A stretch of DNA of 13,265 nucleotides from Palsa-504 sp050698735 (GTDB taxonomy: Bacteria > Actinomycetota > Actinomycetes > Streptosporangiales > Streptosporangiaceae), in NCBI GenBank assembly GCA_050698735.1, contig JBOHCG010000166.1, forward strand, positions 1-13,265. The letters run 5' to 3'. The stretch's first letter is position 1; the number at the start of each line of letters is the position of its first letter. Positions 12,737 to 13,265 of the stretch are shown in pieces. The notes beneath the pieces are model-generated. The model was given only the letters and a program-made list of their open reading frames with translations, did no database searches and was not told the origin of the DNA. The position numbers were made by a program, and so were the translations under genes.

Positions 12737-13265
12737 GGTCCGGATCGGCTTTACGCTCAACGGCTCGCCGCGCACGGGCACGATAAGGCCGCGGATCACG
12801 CTGGCCGACATGCTCCGCGACAGCTTCGGCTGCACGGGAGTGCACCTGGGATGTGAGCAGGGCGTCTGCGGTGCCTGCACGATCCTGTTCGACGGCCGGA
12901 CGGTCCGGTCCTGCCTGCTGCTCGGCGTGCAGGCCGACGGGGCGTCGATCGTGACGATCGAGGGGATGCGGGGCGAGGACGGCACGCTGCATCCGCTGCA
13001 GCAGGCCTTCAGCTCGGCCCACGCGCTGCAGTGCGGCTTCTGCACGCCGGGCATGATCATGGCCGCGGCCGAACTGCTCCGGGAGGTGCCTGCGCCCACC
13101 GAGGCGCAGATCCGCGAGGCCTTGTCGGGAAACCTGTGCCGGTGCACCGGCTATGAGAACATCGTGTCGGCCGTCCGGCGCGCGGCGCAATCGGCGGGCG
13201 GCGGGGCCGCAGGACGCGGCGGCACGGCCGACAGCGGCACGGCCGACAGCGGCACGGCCGACAGC
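12726..13265 (+). CDS. Molybdenum hydroxylase [2Fe-2S] subunit (CoxS/XdhC-like), open at the window end
   Basis: 180 codons from ATG 12726 to the last base, with no stop. The first ~156 residues are a complete small subunit. Plant-type ferredoxin cluster ligands are C43, C48, C51 (CEQGVCGAC) and C63; the second cluster domain has C103, C106 (CGFC) and C138, C140 (CRCTGY). It relays electrons from the molybdopterin subunit to the FAD subunit encoded just upstream. Odd: family members normally end near residue 155-165, but this frame continues as a Gly/Ala linker and then GTADS repeated three times exactly to the window edge. It may be a disordered tail or a linker into a fused large subunit. 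The large molybdopterin-binding subunit is not in the window and is expected next. Confidence 0.92.
   Translation, partial: MPDEVRIGFTLNGSPRTGTIRPRITLADMLRDSFGCTGVHLGCEQGVCGACTILFDGRTVRSCLLLGVQADGASIVTIEGMRGEDGTLHPLQQAFSSAHALQCGFCTPGMIMAAAELLREVPAPTEAQIREALSGNLCRCTGYENIVSAVRRAAQSAGGGAAGRGGTADSGTADSGTADS
13221..13265 (+). repeat. 15-bp tandem repeat (GTADS), three perfect copies, continuing off-window
   Basis: GGCACGGCCGACAGC three times in frame at the end of the iron-sulfur subunit. The copies are identical at the DNA level, suggesting recent slippage or expansion. Total copy number is unknown because the window ends inside the array. Confidence 0.85.

Noticed and set aside
11819..13147. 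A 442-codon minus-strand frame across the Mo-hydroxylase subunits
   Set aside because: Shadow of two overlapping plus-strand genes with complete cofactor motifs; no recognisable domain.
13221..13265. CRISPR or phage attachment site from the terminal repeats
   Set aside because: The repeats are contiguous 15-mers without spacers and keep the reading frame, so they are a coding tandem repeat.

Overview
The window is from a high-GC actinobacterium. Codons are strongly G/C-biased at third positions, and the families present are typical of that phylum: class F sortase, DUF4397, GW-rich membrane proteins, GntR/FCD regulators and LLM oxidoreductases. The genus cannot be fixed from sequence alone; a soil Streptosporangiales- or Catenulispora-type organism is a guess. 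No RNA genes, CRISPR arrays, integrases or insertion sequences were seen.

Region 1 (1-1200) holds small loosely associated genes: the 5' part of an unknown minus-strand gene (ends off-window), a 5'-truncated SnoaL/DUF4440-like remnant with a perfect 13-bp terminator hairpin, and a plus-strand GW-rich four-helix membrane protein followed by a perfect 14-bp terminator.

Region 2 (1200-4905) begins with an aldo/keto reductase whose N-terminal two thirds is intact (all four catalytic residues visible) but whose homology stops near 1785, where a ~25-bp repeated upstream element of the next gene begins. A cell-surface locus follows: class F sortase, a single-pass membrane protein of unknown function, and a DUF4397 secreted protein with a C-terminal membrane anchor. 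The sortase (twice) and the unknown protein (once) carry the same ~20-residue W-G-x-V-x-x-T-T-V-x-L-W-L-S-R-R motif in their cytoplasmic tails, and both genes share the upstream element. The three look like one functional unit: membrane sortase, membrane partner and surface substrate with a non-LPXTG C-terminal signal.

Region 3 (4921-13265) is a divergently transcribed catabolic locus. Leftward: a GntR/FCD repressor, a dihydroorotase/allantoinase-like cyclic amidohydrolase, and the ATPase and permease of an NMT1/SsuA-type ABC importer. Rightward: the importer's substrate-binding lipoprotein, a RidA-fold protein, an LLM flavin-dependent oxidoreductase, and the FAD and [2Fe-2S] subunits of a molybdenum hydroxylase, whose large subunit is expected just beyond the window. 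The 444-bp divergent intergenic region contains two back-to-back promoters. Each carries two copies of the FadR-type palindrome TGGTATACCA, exactly 21 bp apart, one copy overlapping or abutting the -10. I infer import, ring hydroxylation and ring opening of a small N-heterocycle, with the repressor controlling both arms. The substrate cannot be named from sequence.
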